Shown piece after piece: positions 31,245 to 43,411 of a DNA stretch of 64,000 bases. Origin of the DNA: Physella acuta (Eukaryota > Mollusca > Gastropoda > Physidae); contig NW_026731698.1 of assembly GCF_028476545.1 (NCBI RefSeq), positions 372,001 to 436,000 of the forward strand, given 5' to 3'. The notes beneath the pieces are model-generated. The model made no database searches. It saw only the letters and a program-made list of their open reading frames with translations, and was not told the origin of the DNA. The position numbers were made by a program, and so were the translations under genes. Position 1 is the stretch's first letter. Every line of letters begins with the position of its first letter.

Positions 31245-31665
31245 ATTGTAGGAAAAAAAGTCACAGGAAAAAAACAAAAAAAGTCACAGGAAAAAAACTC
31301 ACAGGAAAAAAGTCACAAATATATATTTGCATGGAATTAGTTAATACTTTTATGAATTACATATATACAGAGAGTGCAAATTAATTTAAATGTAATGTAA
31401 TGTGTGTAGGTTGTATACGCATGGTAATTTTTATAATTCATCTAAAAATATTTAGTATGAAGTATGTAGATTGTAATTATGTTAAACATAATATTAAGAG
31501 CATTTAATAGAATGTTTCAACGTCCTCGGTTTTCATCGTGTTTTTTTTTTAAATACTAACATTAAATTACCGTGAAATGGTAAGATTTTTGTGACTTTTT
31601 TCTGTGACGTTTTTCCGAAAAAAAATTTCCATTGTGACTTTTTTTCTGTGACTTTTTTTCCTAGC
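31245..31665. repeat. Inverted arrays of AAAGTCACAGG / CTGTGACTTT
   Basis: 31245-31316 has four copies of AAAAAAGTCACAGGAAAAAA. 31588-31665 has the same motif inverted (TTTTTTCTGTGACTTTTTTT), and it continues on the far side of the dispersed repeat at 32370-32398. The two sides could fold back on each other. Confidence 0.7.
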
Positions 31666-31674
31666 AAAAACTGA

Positions 31675-32366
31675 CTTTTTACTTTCTCGTATATACGTAG
31701 TATAGAGAAAGTATTGTAATCGTGCAAAAAAAAAATCGAGATTTTTACAAATCTCGACGTTTTACACCTCACTGATACGGAAAAACATAATTTTGCAATC
31801 TTGTCCGTATGTCTGTGTGTGTGTCTGTGTGTCTGTGTGTGTGTCCGTGTGTAAACGATAACTTGAGTACCGTTACAGCTAGGTTGATGAAATTTCATAT
31901 ATAAGTATTATATCAAAATCGTAGATCCGTATCAACTTTTGAGCGATTTCCGATAACCGGAAGTGGTACTTTTTCTACTTTGAATTTTTCTAAAGCCTAT
32001 AACTTGAGTACTATTTCAGATAGATAAATGAAATTTCACATGTAAGTAAAAGATCTAATTCTCTACCTTCTGTTAAATTTTGAGTAATTTCCGTTGACCG
32101 GAAGTAGTAATTTACGCTACTTCCGATTTTTCAAAAAACTAATGTAAATTTTAAAAGTACTAATAATATTGCGCACTATTATGCGCTTTTTTATTTCGCG
32201 TTCACTTGGTGTGCAATTAATTTGTCTACGAGATTTTATTCTATTTTTAAAACTTTAAGTATTTAAAATGGATTAAAAATCATGTCTATAGCCCGAGTTC
32301 CCATCCCCTGTTATTTTATATAAAAATATTCGAGAAAGTTTAGGGGAGATCACTCCCGGTTTATTT
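31675..32366 (+). repeat. Dispersed 0.69-kb repeat, copy 1
   Basis: Starts TTTTTACTTTCTCGTATATA and ends GGGAGATCACTCCCGGTTTA. It is nearly identical to 46182-46825 over its whole length, with the same end points in unrelated flanks. Contains hairpins TCGAGATTT-TTAC-AAATCTCGA and GGGAGATCACTCCC and a GTCTGTGTGT tract. No coding frame. Family not recognised; a diverged piece of its 3' end (TTATATAAGAATATTTGAAA) is at about 41172 in the TMEM35A-like gene. Confidence 0.85.
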
Positions 32367-32509
32367 CAATTGTGACTTTTTTTCATGTGACTTTTTTTCC
32401 GTTCACCGTGTTGCATCTGTTGTGCGAGTTATGTTGTGTGTATTCTGTTTGTGTTTGTGCACTGCTTATGTGTGTTTTAAAATAATATGTTCTTTTTATT
32501 TAGTTAGAA

Positions 32510-33519
32510 CAGGGGTCGGCAACCTGCGGCTCGCGAGCCGCATGCGGCTCTTTTGGTGTCAAGTTGCGTCTCTTCAGCTCCATGCTCAAATATTTATAAC
32601 GAGCCGACCCGCAGCGTATCATACGCCGCTATTTAGTTGTTTTATTTTCTACTTTTCAGTAATTCATAATTTGTAAATTCGACAGTACCAATGCTGCCAC
32701 TGAAAATATTTGCTTTAAAACACTACCCCCCCCTTTCCCCTAACCTCGACCCTACACCCCCCCCCCCTCCCCCCCCCCCCGTAAGTGCAGCCTCCTCTTA
32801 GTTATTTCTTAGTTACCTCCTGTAAGTTTAAAATCGAACTAAATTATCTGCCCCTATTAGAAACCCGGCTGTACTGCTCTACGATTTGTAAACATTTAGC
32901 TTTGTAAAAATTTAGAGTGAACACCGCTCACCAGACAATGTTGGGGTGGGGTGGGGGTGGTAGTGATAGTGATAGAGAGAAAGAGAGGGGACTGCAAGGA
33001 GGCGCTTGCAGCTTGTTTTCTAACGGCTCCCAGAAGAGAATAATATATATAGATAGATTATTTTATTTTATTTTTTAAAACTCATAAAAATATTCTTCTG
33101 CAACTCTCGGTGATGAACAATAATAATAAACATAAAGAATTAACACTCACTATTCTATTAGACTATTTAGTTACTCCCTATTTTACTGTACTTCCTATTA
33201 AATTGTCCATTCGGAATTGTAACATTCAACTTCATGGTGGATATCATAAAGAAACTAAAAGAGCTAAATGTAAGACTGAAAGGAAAACCCAGCCTTTGCT
33301 TTTTTTTTGTTAAAGACATGGAGAGCGGTAAATTACTTAATTACGAAAAATCTGAAGAAAAAAAATATCGTGATGAAACCAATGTATTACTATAAACAAA
33401 AAAAAAGATGTTTTCACTGAGAGATTTGAGCAATTCAAAACAAATACAAGTACTCTGACGATTATAGTAGACCCACAGAAACAAATGAGATTATTTCATA
33501 CATTTAAGCTATTTTTTTA

Positions 33520-33596
<77 letters not shown>

Positions 33597-33676
33597 GTTT
33601 GTGGCTCTTTAAAAAATGGGTAATTTTGTAAATTGTAAGTTTTGGCTCTTCCGACTCAAAAGGTTGCCGACCCCTG
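32510..33676. mobile_element. hAT-type non-autonomous element, perfect 8-bp TSD
   Basis: 1,167 bp. Left terminus CAGGGGTCGGCAACCTGCGG, right terminus (inverted) AAAAGGTTGCCGACCCCTG, flanked by perfect AGTTAGAA duplications (32502-32509, 33677-33684). The subterminal sequence is the GCGGCTCGCGAGCCGCATGC palindrome. The interior is AT-rich with an internal (TA)n tract and no transposase frame. Confidence 0.95.
33525..33594. repeat. (TA)n microsatellite inside a hAT element
   Basis: About 70 bp of TA close to the right end of the 32510-33676 element. Confidence 0.95.
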
Positions 33677-33904
33677 AGTTAGAACAATTAAATGACAGTA
33701 TTTTTAGTTCTAGACACCAAGGCTAAATAAAGGATTGGTCTACATTAGTGATAATACAAACTTTGAAACTTGAAAAATGTGTTTAATTGTCTAATCTAAT
33801 GCTCGTTTATTCCTTTGTCTCAATTACATCGTCTACAACCCGTACATGAACGCGCCCCGCAATTCGTATACAACACTTGGCTTAATTCTGAAACTCGCAT
33901 AGGG

Positions 33905-34098
33905 CAGAGGTCGGCAACCTTTTGAAGCGGAAGAGCCAAAAGTTAAAATTTTCAAAATTTCCCTGGTTTTAAGGAGCCACCTACATTTTTTTATTTCAAA
34001 TATTTTATTTTTTTATTAAGATTATTAGTAATGGAGAGCCGCATCTTGATATCAAAAGAGCCGCATGCGGCTCGCGAGCCGCAGGTTGCCGACCCCTG
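33905..34098. mobile_element. Short hAT MITE, inverted relative to the neighbouring element, perfect TSD
   Basis: 194 bp, termini CAGAGGTCGGCAACCTTTTG and GCAGGTTGCCGACCCCTG, flanked by perfect GCATAGGG duplications (33897-33904, 34099-34106). Its right 44 bp, read in reverse complement, equal the left end of the 32510 element, including the GCGGCTCGCGAGCCGC palindrome. It is therefore an internally deleted relative in the opposite orientation. Confidence 0.94.
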
Positions 34099-34267
34099 GC
34101 ATAGGGGAACAGCCAAAGAAATACAGAACAAGCCAAGAAGATTGGAACGGAGAAGGGGAGACAAATTAAAAAAATGATTTTGGCAATGATGGCGATGATG
34201 ATGCATGAGAGGGCGGGCTGAAGAAACAGTGTGGCGATAGGGGAGGAGAGTTGAAAGTAGTCGAAAA

Positions 34268-34709
34268 TAGTGACGGCCATCAAGTAAGATACTTAGATTT
34301 GGGACGGCCATCAAGTAAGTTACTTAGATTTGAGACGGCCATCAGTAAAGATACTTAGATTTGGGACGGCCATCAAGTAAGATACTGAGTTTTTGAGACG
34401 GCCATCAAGAAAGATACTTAGATTTGGGACGGCCATTAAGAAAGATACTTAGATTTGGGACGGCCATCAAGTAAGATACTGAGTTTTTGAGACGGCCATC
34501 AAGAAAGATACTTAGATTTGGGACGGCCATTAAGAAAGATCCTTAGATTTGGGACGGCCATCAAGTAAGATACTGAGTTTTTGAGACGGCCATCAAGAAA
34601 GATACTTAGATTTGGGACGGCCATTAAGAAAGATACTTAGATTTGGGACGGCCATCAAGTAAGATACTTAAATTTGGGACGGCCATCAGTAAAGATACTT
34701 AGATTTGAG
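34268..34709 (+). repeat. 31-bp minisatellite GACGGCCATCAAGTAAG
   Basis: About 13-14 units of GACGGCCATCAAGTAAGATA plus CTTAGATTTGG, alternating with a variant ending CTGAGTTTTTGA. Most units contain CAA|GTAAGA, a reasonable 5' splice donor sequence. Units are arranged in a repeating two-variant order. It runs directly into the next array. Confidence 0.95.
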
Positions 34710-37428
34710 ATAATGGGTCCACTTGATGATGGGTCCACTCGATGATGGGTCCACTTGATGATGTGTCCACTCGATGATGGGTCCACTTGATGATGGGTCC
34801 ACACGATGATGGTTCCACTCAAATGATGGGTCCACTTGATGATGGGTCAAACAGATGATGGGTCCATTCGATGATGGATCAAACAGATGATGGGTCCACT
34901 TGATGATAGGTCCACTTGATGATGGGTCCACTCAAATGATGGGTCCACTTGATGATGGGTCCACTCGATGATGGGTCAAACAGATGATGGGTCCATTCGA
35001 TGATGGATCAAACAGATGATGGGTCCACTTGATGATAGGTCCACTCGATGATAGGTCCACTCGATGATGGGTCCACTCAAATGATGGGTCCACTCGATGA
35101 TGGGTCCACTTGATGATGGGTCAAACAGATGATGGGTCCACTCGATGATGGGTCCACTTAATGATGGGTCAAACAGATGATGGGTCCACTTGATGATGGG
35201 TCCACTCGATGATGGGTCCACTCGATGGGTCAAACATATCATGGGTCCACTCGATGATGGGTCCACTTGATGATGGGTCAAACAGATGATGGGTCCACTC
35301 GATGATGGGTCCACTCTATGATGGGTCTAGTTGATGATGAGTCCACTCGATGATGGTTCCACTCGATGATGGGTCAAACAGATGATGGGTCCACTCGATG
35401 ATGGGTCCACTCGATGATGGTTCAACTTGATGATGGGTCCACTTGATGATGGTTTCACTCGATGATGGTTCCACTCGATGATGGTTCCACTTGATGATGG
35501 ATCAAACAGATGATGGGTCCATTCGATGATGGGTCAACTCGATGATGGGTCCACTTGATGATGGGTCCACTCGATGATGGGTCCACTCAAATGATGGGTC
35601 CACTCGATGATGGGTCCACTCAAATGATGGGTCCACTCGATGATGGGTCCACTCGATGATGGGTCAAACGGATGATGGTTCCACTCGATGATGGGTCAAA
35701 CAGATGATGGGTCCACACGATGATGGGTCAACTCGATGATGGGTCCACTCGATGATGGGTCAAACAGATGATGGGTCTACTCGATGATGGGTCCACTTGA
35801 TGATGGGTCCACTCGATGATGGGTCAAACAGATGATGGGTCCACTCGATGATGGGTCAAACAGATGATGGGTCTACTCGATGATGGGTCCACTTGATGAT
35901 GGGTCCACTCGATGATGGGTCCACTCGATGATGGTTCCACTCGATGATGGGTCCACTTGATGATGGGTTTACTCGATGATGGGTCAACTGGATGATGGGT
36001 CAACTGGATGATGGGTCCACTAGATGATGGGTCCACTCGATGATGGGTCCAGTTGATGATGGGTCCACTCGATGATGGTTCCACTCGATGATGGGTCAAA
36101 CAGATGATGGGTCCACTCGATGAAGGGTCAACCAGATGATGGGTCCACTCGATGATGGGTTTACTCGATGATGGGTCTACTCGATAATGGGTCAACTGGA
36201 TGATGGGTCCACTAGATGATGGTTCCACTCGATGATGGTTCCACTCGATGATGGGTCTACTCGATGATGGGTCTACTCGATGATGGGTCCAATCGATGAT
36301 GGGTCAAACAGATGATGGGTCCACTCGATGATGGGTCCACTCAATGACGGGTCCACTCGATGATGGTTCCAATCGATGATGGGTCAAACAGATGATGGGT
36401 CCACTCAAATTATGGGTCCACTTGATGATGGTCCACTCGATGATCGGTACACTCGATGATGGGTCCATTTGATGGTGTGTCCACTCAAATGATGGGTCCA
36501 CTCGATGATGGGTCCACTTGATGATGGGTCCACTCGATGATGGTTCCACTAGATGATGGGTCAAACAGATGATGGGTCCACTCGATGATGTGTCCACTCG
36601 ATGATGGGTCCACTTGATGATGGGTCAAACAGATGATGGGTCCACTCGATGATGGTTCCACTTGATGATGGGTCAAACAGATGATGGGTCCACTCGATGA
36701 TGGGTACACTCGATGATGGGTCAAACAGATGATGTGTCCACTCGATGATGGGTCCACTCGATGATAGGTCAAACAGATGATGGGTCCACTCGATGATGTG
36801 TCCACTCGATGATGGGTCCACTCGATGATGGGTCAAACAGATGATGGGTCCACTCGATGATGGGTCCACTCGATAATGGGTCAAACAGATGATGGGTCCA
36901 CTTGATGATCGGTACACTCGATGATGGTTCCAATCGATGATGAGTCAAACAGATGATGGGTCCAACAGATTATGTCTAATTGTCTAATTTAGTTAAAAAT
37001 TAGGTTCTCTTCAATTGTCATAGAAGAAGAAGGTATCTGCATTAGAAGTCCACTCAAATTATGGGTCCACTTGATGATGGTCCACTCGATGATCGGTACA
37101 CTCGATGATGGGTCCACTCGATGATGTGTCCACTCGATGATGGGTCCACTCGATGATGGTTCCACTCGATGATGGGTCAAACAGATGATGGGTCCACTCG
37201 ATGATGTGTACACTCGATGATGGGTCCACTCGATGATGGGTCAAACAGATGATGGGTCCACTCGATGATGAGTCCACTTGATGATCGGTCAAACAGATGA
37301 TGGGTCCACTCGATGATGGGTCCACTCGATGATGGGTCAAACAGATTATGGGTCCACTTGATGATGGGTCCACTCGATGATGGTTCCAATCGATGATGGG
37401 TCAAACAGATGATGGGTCCAACAGATTA
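34710..37428. repeat. 16-bp minisatellite GATGATGGGTCCACTC, 2.7 kb
   Basis: About 165 units of GATGATGGGTCCACTC or -TT, mixed with the variant GATGATGGGTCAAACA. A non-repeat segment at 36968-37050 (TTATGTCTAATTGTCTAATT through CTGCATTAGAAGT) is a copy of the right flank at about 37424-37505, so the array's end was duplicated with about 456 bp of sequence. It lies upstream of the TMEM35A-like start codon at 37710. Minus-strand frames of Pro-Ser-Ser-Ser type are artefacts. Confidence 0.97.
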
Positions 37429-37709
37429 TGTCTAATTGTCTAATTTAGTTAAAAATTAGGTTCTCTTCCATTGTCATAGAAGAAGAAGGTATCTGCATTA
37501 GAAGTTACATGATTTGCCACAATCCAACAAACAAATAAATGGACACAGTGAACTACAAAAAGATAGTGAAAGGGAAAAGGCTATTTACACCTAAATATTA
37601 TTTGTTCCTTATCTTTAATATAGTTTTTGTACTATTGTCGAATGAATGCAAACCTACATAAATAAACTTCGGTATTGAAGAGGTTGACTATTTGGTATAG
37701 GCTACAACC

Positions 37710-40700
37710 ATGGCGTCCGTTGTATTGAAAGTCTTAGGTCTGACTCTGGGTTTGTTTTTTATTTTTGTGGGTACTATCAAACTGACTCCATCTGTAAACG
37801 GGGAGATCTATAAAGAAATGGTAAGGCTTCTTTATCTTTTAATAATCTAGATCTATTGAAAACTAGATTTACTTAACAGTAATTTTTCGTACTGTTTTTT
37901 ATATGGAGGCCACCGAGTTGAAGAGTCCTGCCGTCATGTTGGCAGGATAAAATTCGTTTTTTTTTTAAATTAATATTATTTTGACTTCATAGCGGATGTA
38001 AAAATGATAAAAACTTAAGCCTAAACAAAAATAAAAATAATTCAGAAATTAGATCTAGATCTAAATATTTTTAGAATCCATGAAATAAAATTTGCAAAAC
38101 TACACTCTACAGTACAGGCCTAGAACTTGAAAATAATTTTTTGAGTTTAAATTTTTTTAAGCCTACTGCTATAGAATAGATCGAGTTTGTTTTGGTTAAG
38201 GCATAACACTGTGCGTGCATGGTATGTGGCCTAACTGACTGAAAAGAGATTGTATAGCCTATATTAATTAGGCCGCATTTGCGCGATTCGCTCCGCGTGA
38301 CGCGTAAGGCCGCCTTTGCGCAGTTCGCTCCGCGTGACGCGTAAGGCCGCCTTTACGCAGTTCGCTCCGCGTTACGCTTAAACTTTACCCTAGGTGGCAC
38401 GCGATCTAAAAAAAAAACAGATATCAGGACTGCCCGATTTTTTTTTCTTGGTTACAATTTAATGTTGAAATAGATCTAGATCGAGTTTAAGCTTATTTAG
38501 ATCTCTATATTATTTCAACACATAAGAGTCTAGATCTAGTACTTGTAAAAAAAAACAGTACAGGAAAGTTTGTGAGGTCAGATGGGTCAGATGATAGTCC
38601 TAGATCTAGCAGCAACCTAGCTAAATCACACTGTCCTTTATAGTGATAGTAGATCTAAGTCTATATTATTTATCCTACGTGAACTTAAAAAAAAAAAAAA
38701 TTAAATTTGCTTGAGGGGGGAGGGGGGTGGGGGGGGGGGGGTGGGAGGAAGAGAGAAGTGAAGACAGACGATCTCGAGTGAACGCCTATGACGTATGCTT
38801 TAGGCCTGCTGAACTCAGTGACCTCGCCGACCGTGGGCCGTGATCACGACAGTGACGATGTTTGGAAAATTTATTAAAAAAAAAAAAACAATCATAGTCT
38901 ACGTCATATTTTCAATATGAAAAAAAAAATGTAAAAAAAAAAAAGGTAACCCCGGGTTCGAACTCTGAACTCCGGGTCCATAAATTTCAGACTACAGCTG
39001 GCACACTGTTGACTTAACCACAGCGGATGTGATAGAGAAGTCAAAAATAAGTTTTTTCAATTGCAAGATGGCGAATCAAACCTGCGAGACGCGTAGTATA
39101 TTCTTTAGGGGCCACGCTTTGCGAGACGCGTAGTCACTTCGTATTAATTATTACTCATATATTAGTATTACTCGCTAACTTGGAGGTTGCTAACGGAAAA
39201 TCTAAATATTATTGTTTTGAGTTAATATATTTAACTCAATGCAACAAGCCCGCCAGTTGGTTGAGGCTAGGCAGGGGGGGAAATTCTGTCTGAGTTTCAA
39301 AGGGACTACTCGAAATACCGTCCTAAAATTTATGCTAGCCTACAGAATATCACTGTCTATGTCCCCATTTGCACATGGAAACTAATTGCTTTTGCCCTTT
39401 TTTTAAAAAAATTGCTTTAAATAAGGCTACCAAAAATGTGAAAACGCCAAATGCAACCACTCTTTATAAGTCTGAAATAAACCAGCCTGGATTTTATAAC
39501 CATATTAATTTTTAAAATATTCAATGTCGTCTTAGTCTGAGTCCTCTTTGCTCCTTATGGAGCATAGGGCCTCCACCATTTCCTTCCATTTCTTCCTATC
39601 CTCGGCTATTAATTTTGACATCTCCCAAGACATCCCTATTGGCTTCAGTTCTTTAAGAAGACTCCGCCTCCAGGTCTGTCTTGGGCGCCCTCTCTTCCGC
39701 TTTCCCTGGGGGTTCCACTCAAGCGCTTGGCGTGTAACATTTGTGTGAGCCTTTCGCAGTGTGTGACCCACCCAGCGCCACTTCCTCCTTCTTATTTGCA
39801 CACCTATAGGCTCCTGCCTAGCTTTCCTCCATAGTTCCAAGTTCGGCACTTTGTCCTGCCATCTCAGTTTCAGTATCTGTCTAAGGCATCTATTCATGAA
39901 GGTCTGTATCTTTGCTGTGCTTGCCTTGGAGACTCTCCATGTCTCTGCTCCATACAGCAGAACTGCCTTGACATTAGAGTTAAATATCCTAATTTTTGTG
40001 GTAATGGAGATGGACGAACTTTTCCATATGGGTCGCAGGACTGTGAAAGCGCAGCGGGCTCTATTAACTCTAGCGCGTATGTCCTCCTCTGTGCCTCCCG
40101 TTTTGCTGATCTTGCTGCCAAGGTAGACAAACTCTTGCACATCATTTACCTGTCTTCCGTCTATTGACACTGGAGCCTCCTGTTTATTGTTAATTCTCAT
40201 CATTTCCGTCTTTTCTTTGTTGATCTTCAGACCTACGCGCTGCGAGATGGCTCCTAATGCATCAACTTTTTCTTGCATGTCCTGTAGCTTGTGCGAGAGT
40301 AAGGCAAGATCATCTGCAAACTCCAGATCTTCTAGTTTCCCCGTGAGTGTCCACTGAATACCTTTTCCAGAACTGGCATTGGCAAAATATTCAATGGGAC
40401 TCTCAATACCTTTGAGACTATTCTCGCTTGGGTCCATTCTATTATTTAATAAGAGTCGTCAGAAGCCTGTCCAACAAAATTTTTAATTAATATTAATTTA
40501 TACCCCAAGTTAAACTATTCCATTGAGTTCAATATTAAAAAATCTTTTACATCGTTGCACCTATGATCGCATGCTCACATTTTCTTGTCAGCTGGGAAAA
40601 AAATCCAGTCTCAGTCGACGGTTCATTGTGAGTTCATAAAGAGAATAATATTTTAGACTAAATTTTTTTTAAATACTAAGAATTCTTAACATTGTTGCCC

Positions 40701-42009
40701 GCTCACATTTTCTTATCAGCACAAGTGCATATAAAAACTTCAATATAGGTCATGCCTGTTCATTGAATGCTGTATAATTTTCACAGAGATCCTCGCATTT
40801 TACCCCCATACATCGTAAGTATTGGGGCGATAAATTGCGAGACAAAAATCCTCATATCACTGGCAGTTTTAAGACCCGTCTCACCATTTTCATCCATTAT
40901 GATTATGTGCAACTAAAACTAACTAAAACCAAACTTATTGCTGGGTCCATATAGTAGCAGCCTTTTTTTTTCATCCCTTTAAAAAGAAATCAGACAAGTA
41001 CTTTGATATAAGCATTAAATGGTGGCTAATTTAATTGGAAATTTAGTGAAGCACAAACTTTTATTTAGATTTACTAAACTATCAGTGCTTTCATTCATCC
41101 TAGCTAGAACCTTAACAAAACAATCAAAATCAATTACCAAATCTTCTTTGTGCCATTCTAACCCTTACTGTTATATAAGAATATTTGAAAGTTTAGGTGA
41201 GCTCACCCCAGCTGTATTAAGAACATGCTTCACACCTTATATTTCAGAGAAAAATCTATATCCGGAATTCAAAAGTTTTTCCTCTTGTAAAACAAACTGG
41301 TTGGAAGCCAAATCCACACAATTACAGGAAAACAGTTGGCTCTGCAGAAATCATTTGTGGGGCGTTTCTTGCTTTTTTACCAGGTAACATTATTAATGCT
41401 TATTTTTACTTTTTCAAATGCGTAATCAAGGATCATTTTTATCAGCTTGATGCCTTGTTTTAACACCAGTAATGAGGGTTGATTTTTAAATAATGTTGGT
41501 TTGCAATATAATGTAGAATGCAATACAAAATTAAATATTGCACTCACGTCCTAGAATTAGAAGTTGGCATGTAAATCTTATTATATTTGCATTTCTAATT
41601 TTTCTTAATGTTAGTTTAGCCAACACAATGCAGGCAGTAACATATTTCTTCTTTAAAATATTTTTTTCTTTATCAGTTTTAAAGTTATTTTAAGAAACCC
41701 ATCTTTTATTGATGACGACTTATTTTTATTTTTTTTTTCGCTGCAGGTCCTCTGAAAGAAGGAGCTAACATTTTCCTACTGTTAATAACACTAAATGAGA
41801 TTTATGCTCATTATGCCCTTGATGAAGGATTAGAGAAAATGAGCCCTGCCATTGTTTTCTCATTGCTTTTGACTTGTCGTTTAATCATCTTCCTGCAATC
41901 TCTGGCTGCTGAACCCAAGTCTGTGTTTGAGAAGAGTCAACTTGATACAAATGTTGTTCCTCCTGCAGATAGAGGAGATGTGCGAGCTGATGATAAAAAA
42001 GAGCAGTGA
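37710..42009 (+). CDS. TMEM35A: TMEM35A/NACHO-like acetylcholine-receptor assembly chaperone
   Basis: Three coding exons: 37710-37820, 41248-41383, 41747-42009; phases 0 and 1; total 169 aa plus stop, close to vertebrate TMEM35A (167 aa). Start MASVVLKVLGLTLGLFFIFV, then GTIKLTP, the conserved segment of this family. Exon 2 gives KVFPLVKQTGWKPNPHNYRK and VGSAEIICGAFLAFLPG. Exon 3 gives GANIFLLLITLNEIYAHYAL and SPAIVFSLLLTCRLIIFLQS. Four hydrophobic segments lie at about residues 5-25, 67-83, 89-107 and 116-135, with a charged tail ending DDKKEQ. In vertebrates NACHO is an ER protein needed for assembly of neuronal nicotinic receptors; that role is inferred here from similarity. Intron 1 (3.4 kb) holds a LINE fragment, a tRNA-like element and short GC-rich repeats. 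Exon 3 has a strong pyrimidine-rich acceptor. The upstream 280 bp after the minisatellite should hold the promoter. Confidence 0.93.
38270..38390. repeat. 37-bp GC-rich tandem repeat, three copies
   Basis: GGCCGCCTTTGCGCAGTTCG, CTCCGCGTGACGCGTAA repeated three times in an otherwise AT-rich intron; the first and last units are diverged. Confidence 0.9.
38940..39030 (-). mobile_element. tRNA-like element, probably a SINE head
   Basis: Minus strand: GTGGTTAAGTCAACAGTGTG (A-box-like) followed about 50 bases later by AGAGTTCGAACCCGGGG (B box), then a T tract. The arms do not make a convincing mature tRNA, so I favour a tRNA-derived repeat over a tRNA gene. Confidence 0.45.
39060..39195. repeat. 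Sequence shared with the ZC4H2 upstream region
   Basis: CTCGCTAACTTGGAGG and GTTGCTAACG here correspond to CTCGCTAACTTGGAGG and GGTTGCTAAC at 63061-63093, in the same order. An internal 14-bp GCGAGACGCGTAGT occurs twice. Possibly remains of one dispersed element. Confidence 0.5.
39527..40383 (-). mobile_element. 5'-truncated LINE: reverse transcriptase C-terminal part, 13-bp TSD
   Basis: An open frame encodes the end of a non-LTR retrotransposon ORF2: GIQWTL, the RT catalytic FADDLALL motif, GLKINKEKTEMM, FVYLGSKISKTGG, IRIFNSNVKAVLLYGAETWR, RRKWRWVGHTLRK and GKRKRGRPRQTWRR. It ends KEDSD-stop with only a few bases of 3' UTR. The 13-bp sequence AAAATATTCAATG flanks it (39514-39526, 40384-40396), the mark of target-primed insertion. 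The frame happens to stay open about 50 bp further into host DNA. The clade could not be fixed by eye (RTE/CR1-like). The reading frame is intact over the fragment, so the insertion is probably not very old; it cannot move by itself because the endonuclease and most of the RT are missing. Confidence 0.93.
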
Positions 42010-43405
42010 TCTTTGATTGTTTATTTATTATTTATTTATTTATTACAAAGTAGAAGACCATCTTTTCCACCAAATTGCATTTACTGGTTGAGGGTTCTAT
42101 TTTTTATCAGTAAAGTAAAATTGTAAAGCTAGATACTTATTCTTTCTGTGTTATGAATGGATAAATCTCTAAAAAAAAATTCTAAAGTTGTTGAAAAACT
42201 GGTTTTTATTACTTTTTTAAACCATTTATTTTGCCTATAAAATGAATTAACTGTTTACAAAAAAAAATGTGTTTTTTTTTCTTAATCAAATGATGTGTTA
42301 AGTTTGTGAGATGGCTGCAGATTATTGTTTTAATAGTTTTATTACCATCACAAGTATTTTCATGATTTTAGTTAAATACTAGTAACTTTAAATGTATTTT
42401 CCAGGCATTTAGAAAAAAAAACTCATCCTGGCATTGAAGTACTTTGTGTTAAAACTTTGTGAAAGGAAAATAATTGTTCGTCATTTTTGGTACATGCATA
42501 GTAGTGATATTTTTTATTACTGCTGTTACATTTTTTAAGGAAATTAGATTAGCATTTATTTCAACATAATGTACCCTATTAGAGTTATATTTTACCAATG
42601 TGTTCAAGGGTGACTATTCTAACATGGCAGGTGGCTGCATTTTTGTTAGCTACAATACAATTTTTGATTACGCTAAAGTCCAACCAATTTTTGTTTCACT
42701 TTAATTTTTTGAGGGTTTTTTTTTCATAACCAGACACTAAAGATTTTATATGATTAAATGCCTACTAGTTTTCTTATTTTCAAAATTATATTTTTACATT
42801 GCTTATTTGACTTCCGTTCATAACATAAGCTTTACCAGTAATTTCTGTGGCTTGTTTTAGATAAAGCAATGATAGTCCACATCATTTGTTGCATTAAAAA
42901 TTTGTTTGGCATATTGAATCTCATATAGTTTAGTTTTGATACTGCTTATTGTTTTCAAATGCTAAAGTGTCAGTATTATCTGGGACTGTTGCTTCATCAA
43001 TTCAATTGTCCCTTTTTTTTTTTTTGGCTTTCTATATCTTGATTTATTAAATATAGCCAAGAAGATTTTTTCCCAACATTTTATTTTCTTGCATCTTGTG
43101 TTGTACAAACTTGCCCTGTCCATCATGCATCTTGATGAGTGCTTATGTCTATGGTTGTTTTTTTTAAACATGTAACAATGCTGTAAATAACTTAATGAAT
43201 ATTCTGAATTGAAGAAAATCATGTAGCAAAAATGATTCACATACAAACACACTGACTGTGATGAATGCCATTATAGTCATTTATATTTTTCATTGTAATA
43301 ATTACCATCTACTTTATATAATTATTTTTGTAACATCACAATGTAATGTGTAGGTAAATTGCCTTCATCTCCTAAATTCTTACCTCTTAAAGTGTTGATA
43401 CTTGA

Positions 43406-43411
43406 AATAAA
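43406..43411 (+). promoter_or_regulatory. Candidate polyadenylation signal
   Basis: AATAAA 1.4 kb after the TMEM35A-like stop codon. Several other AATAAA/ATTAAA motifs occur in this AT-rich region, so the choice is tentative. Confidence 0.35.

Noticed and set aside
34710-37428. CRISPR-like regular array
   Set aside because: Units are contiguous 16-bp repeats without unique spacers, and the window is clearly eukaryotic; it is a minisatellite.
38940-39030. Functional tRNA gene
   Set aside because: A- and B-box-like sequences are present, but spacing and arms do not make a convincing cloverleaf; treated as a tRNA-derived repeat. The same applies to the heads at 3114, 22086 and 56418.
40384-40437. 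N-terminal extension of the LINE frame (MDPSENSLKG...)
   Set aside because: Lies beyond the 13-bp target duplication, so it is host intron that happens to be in frame.
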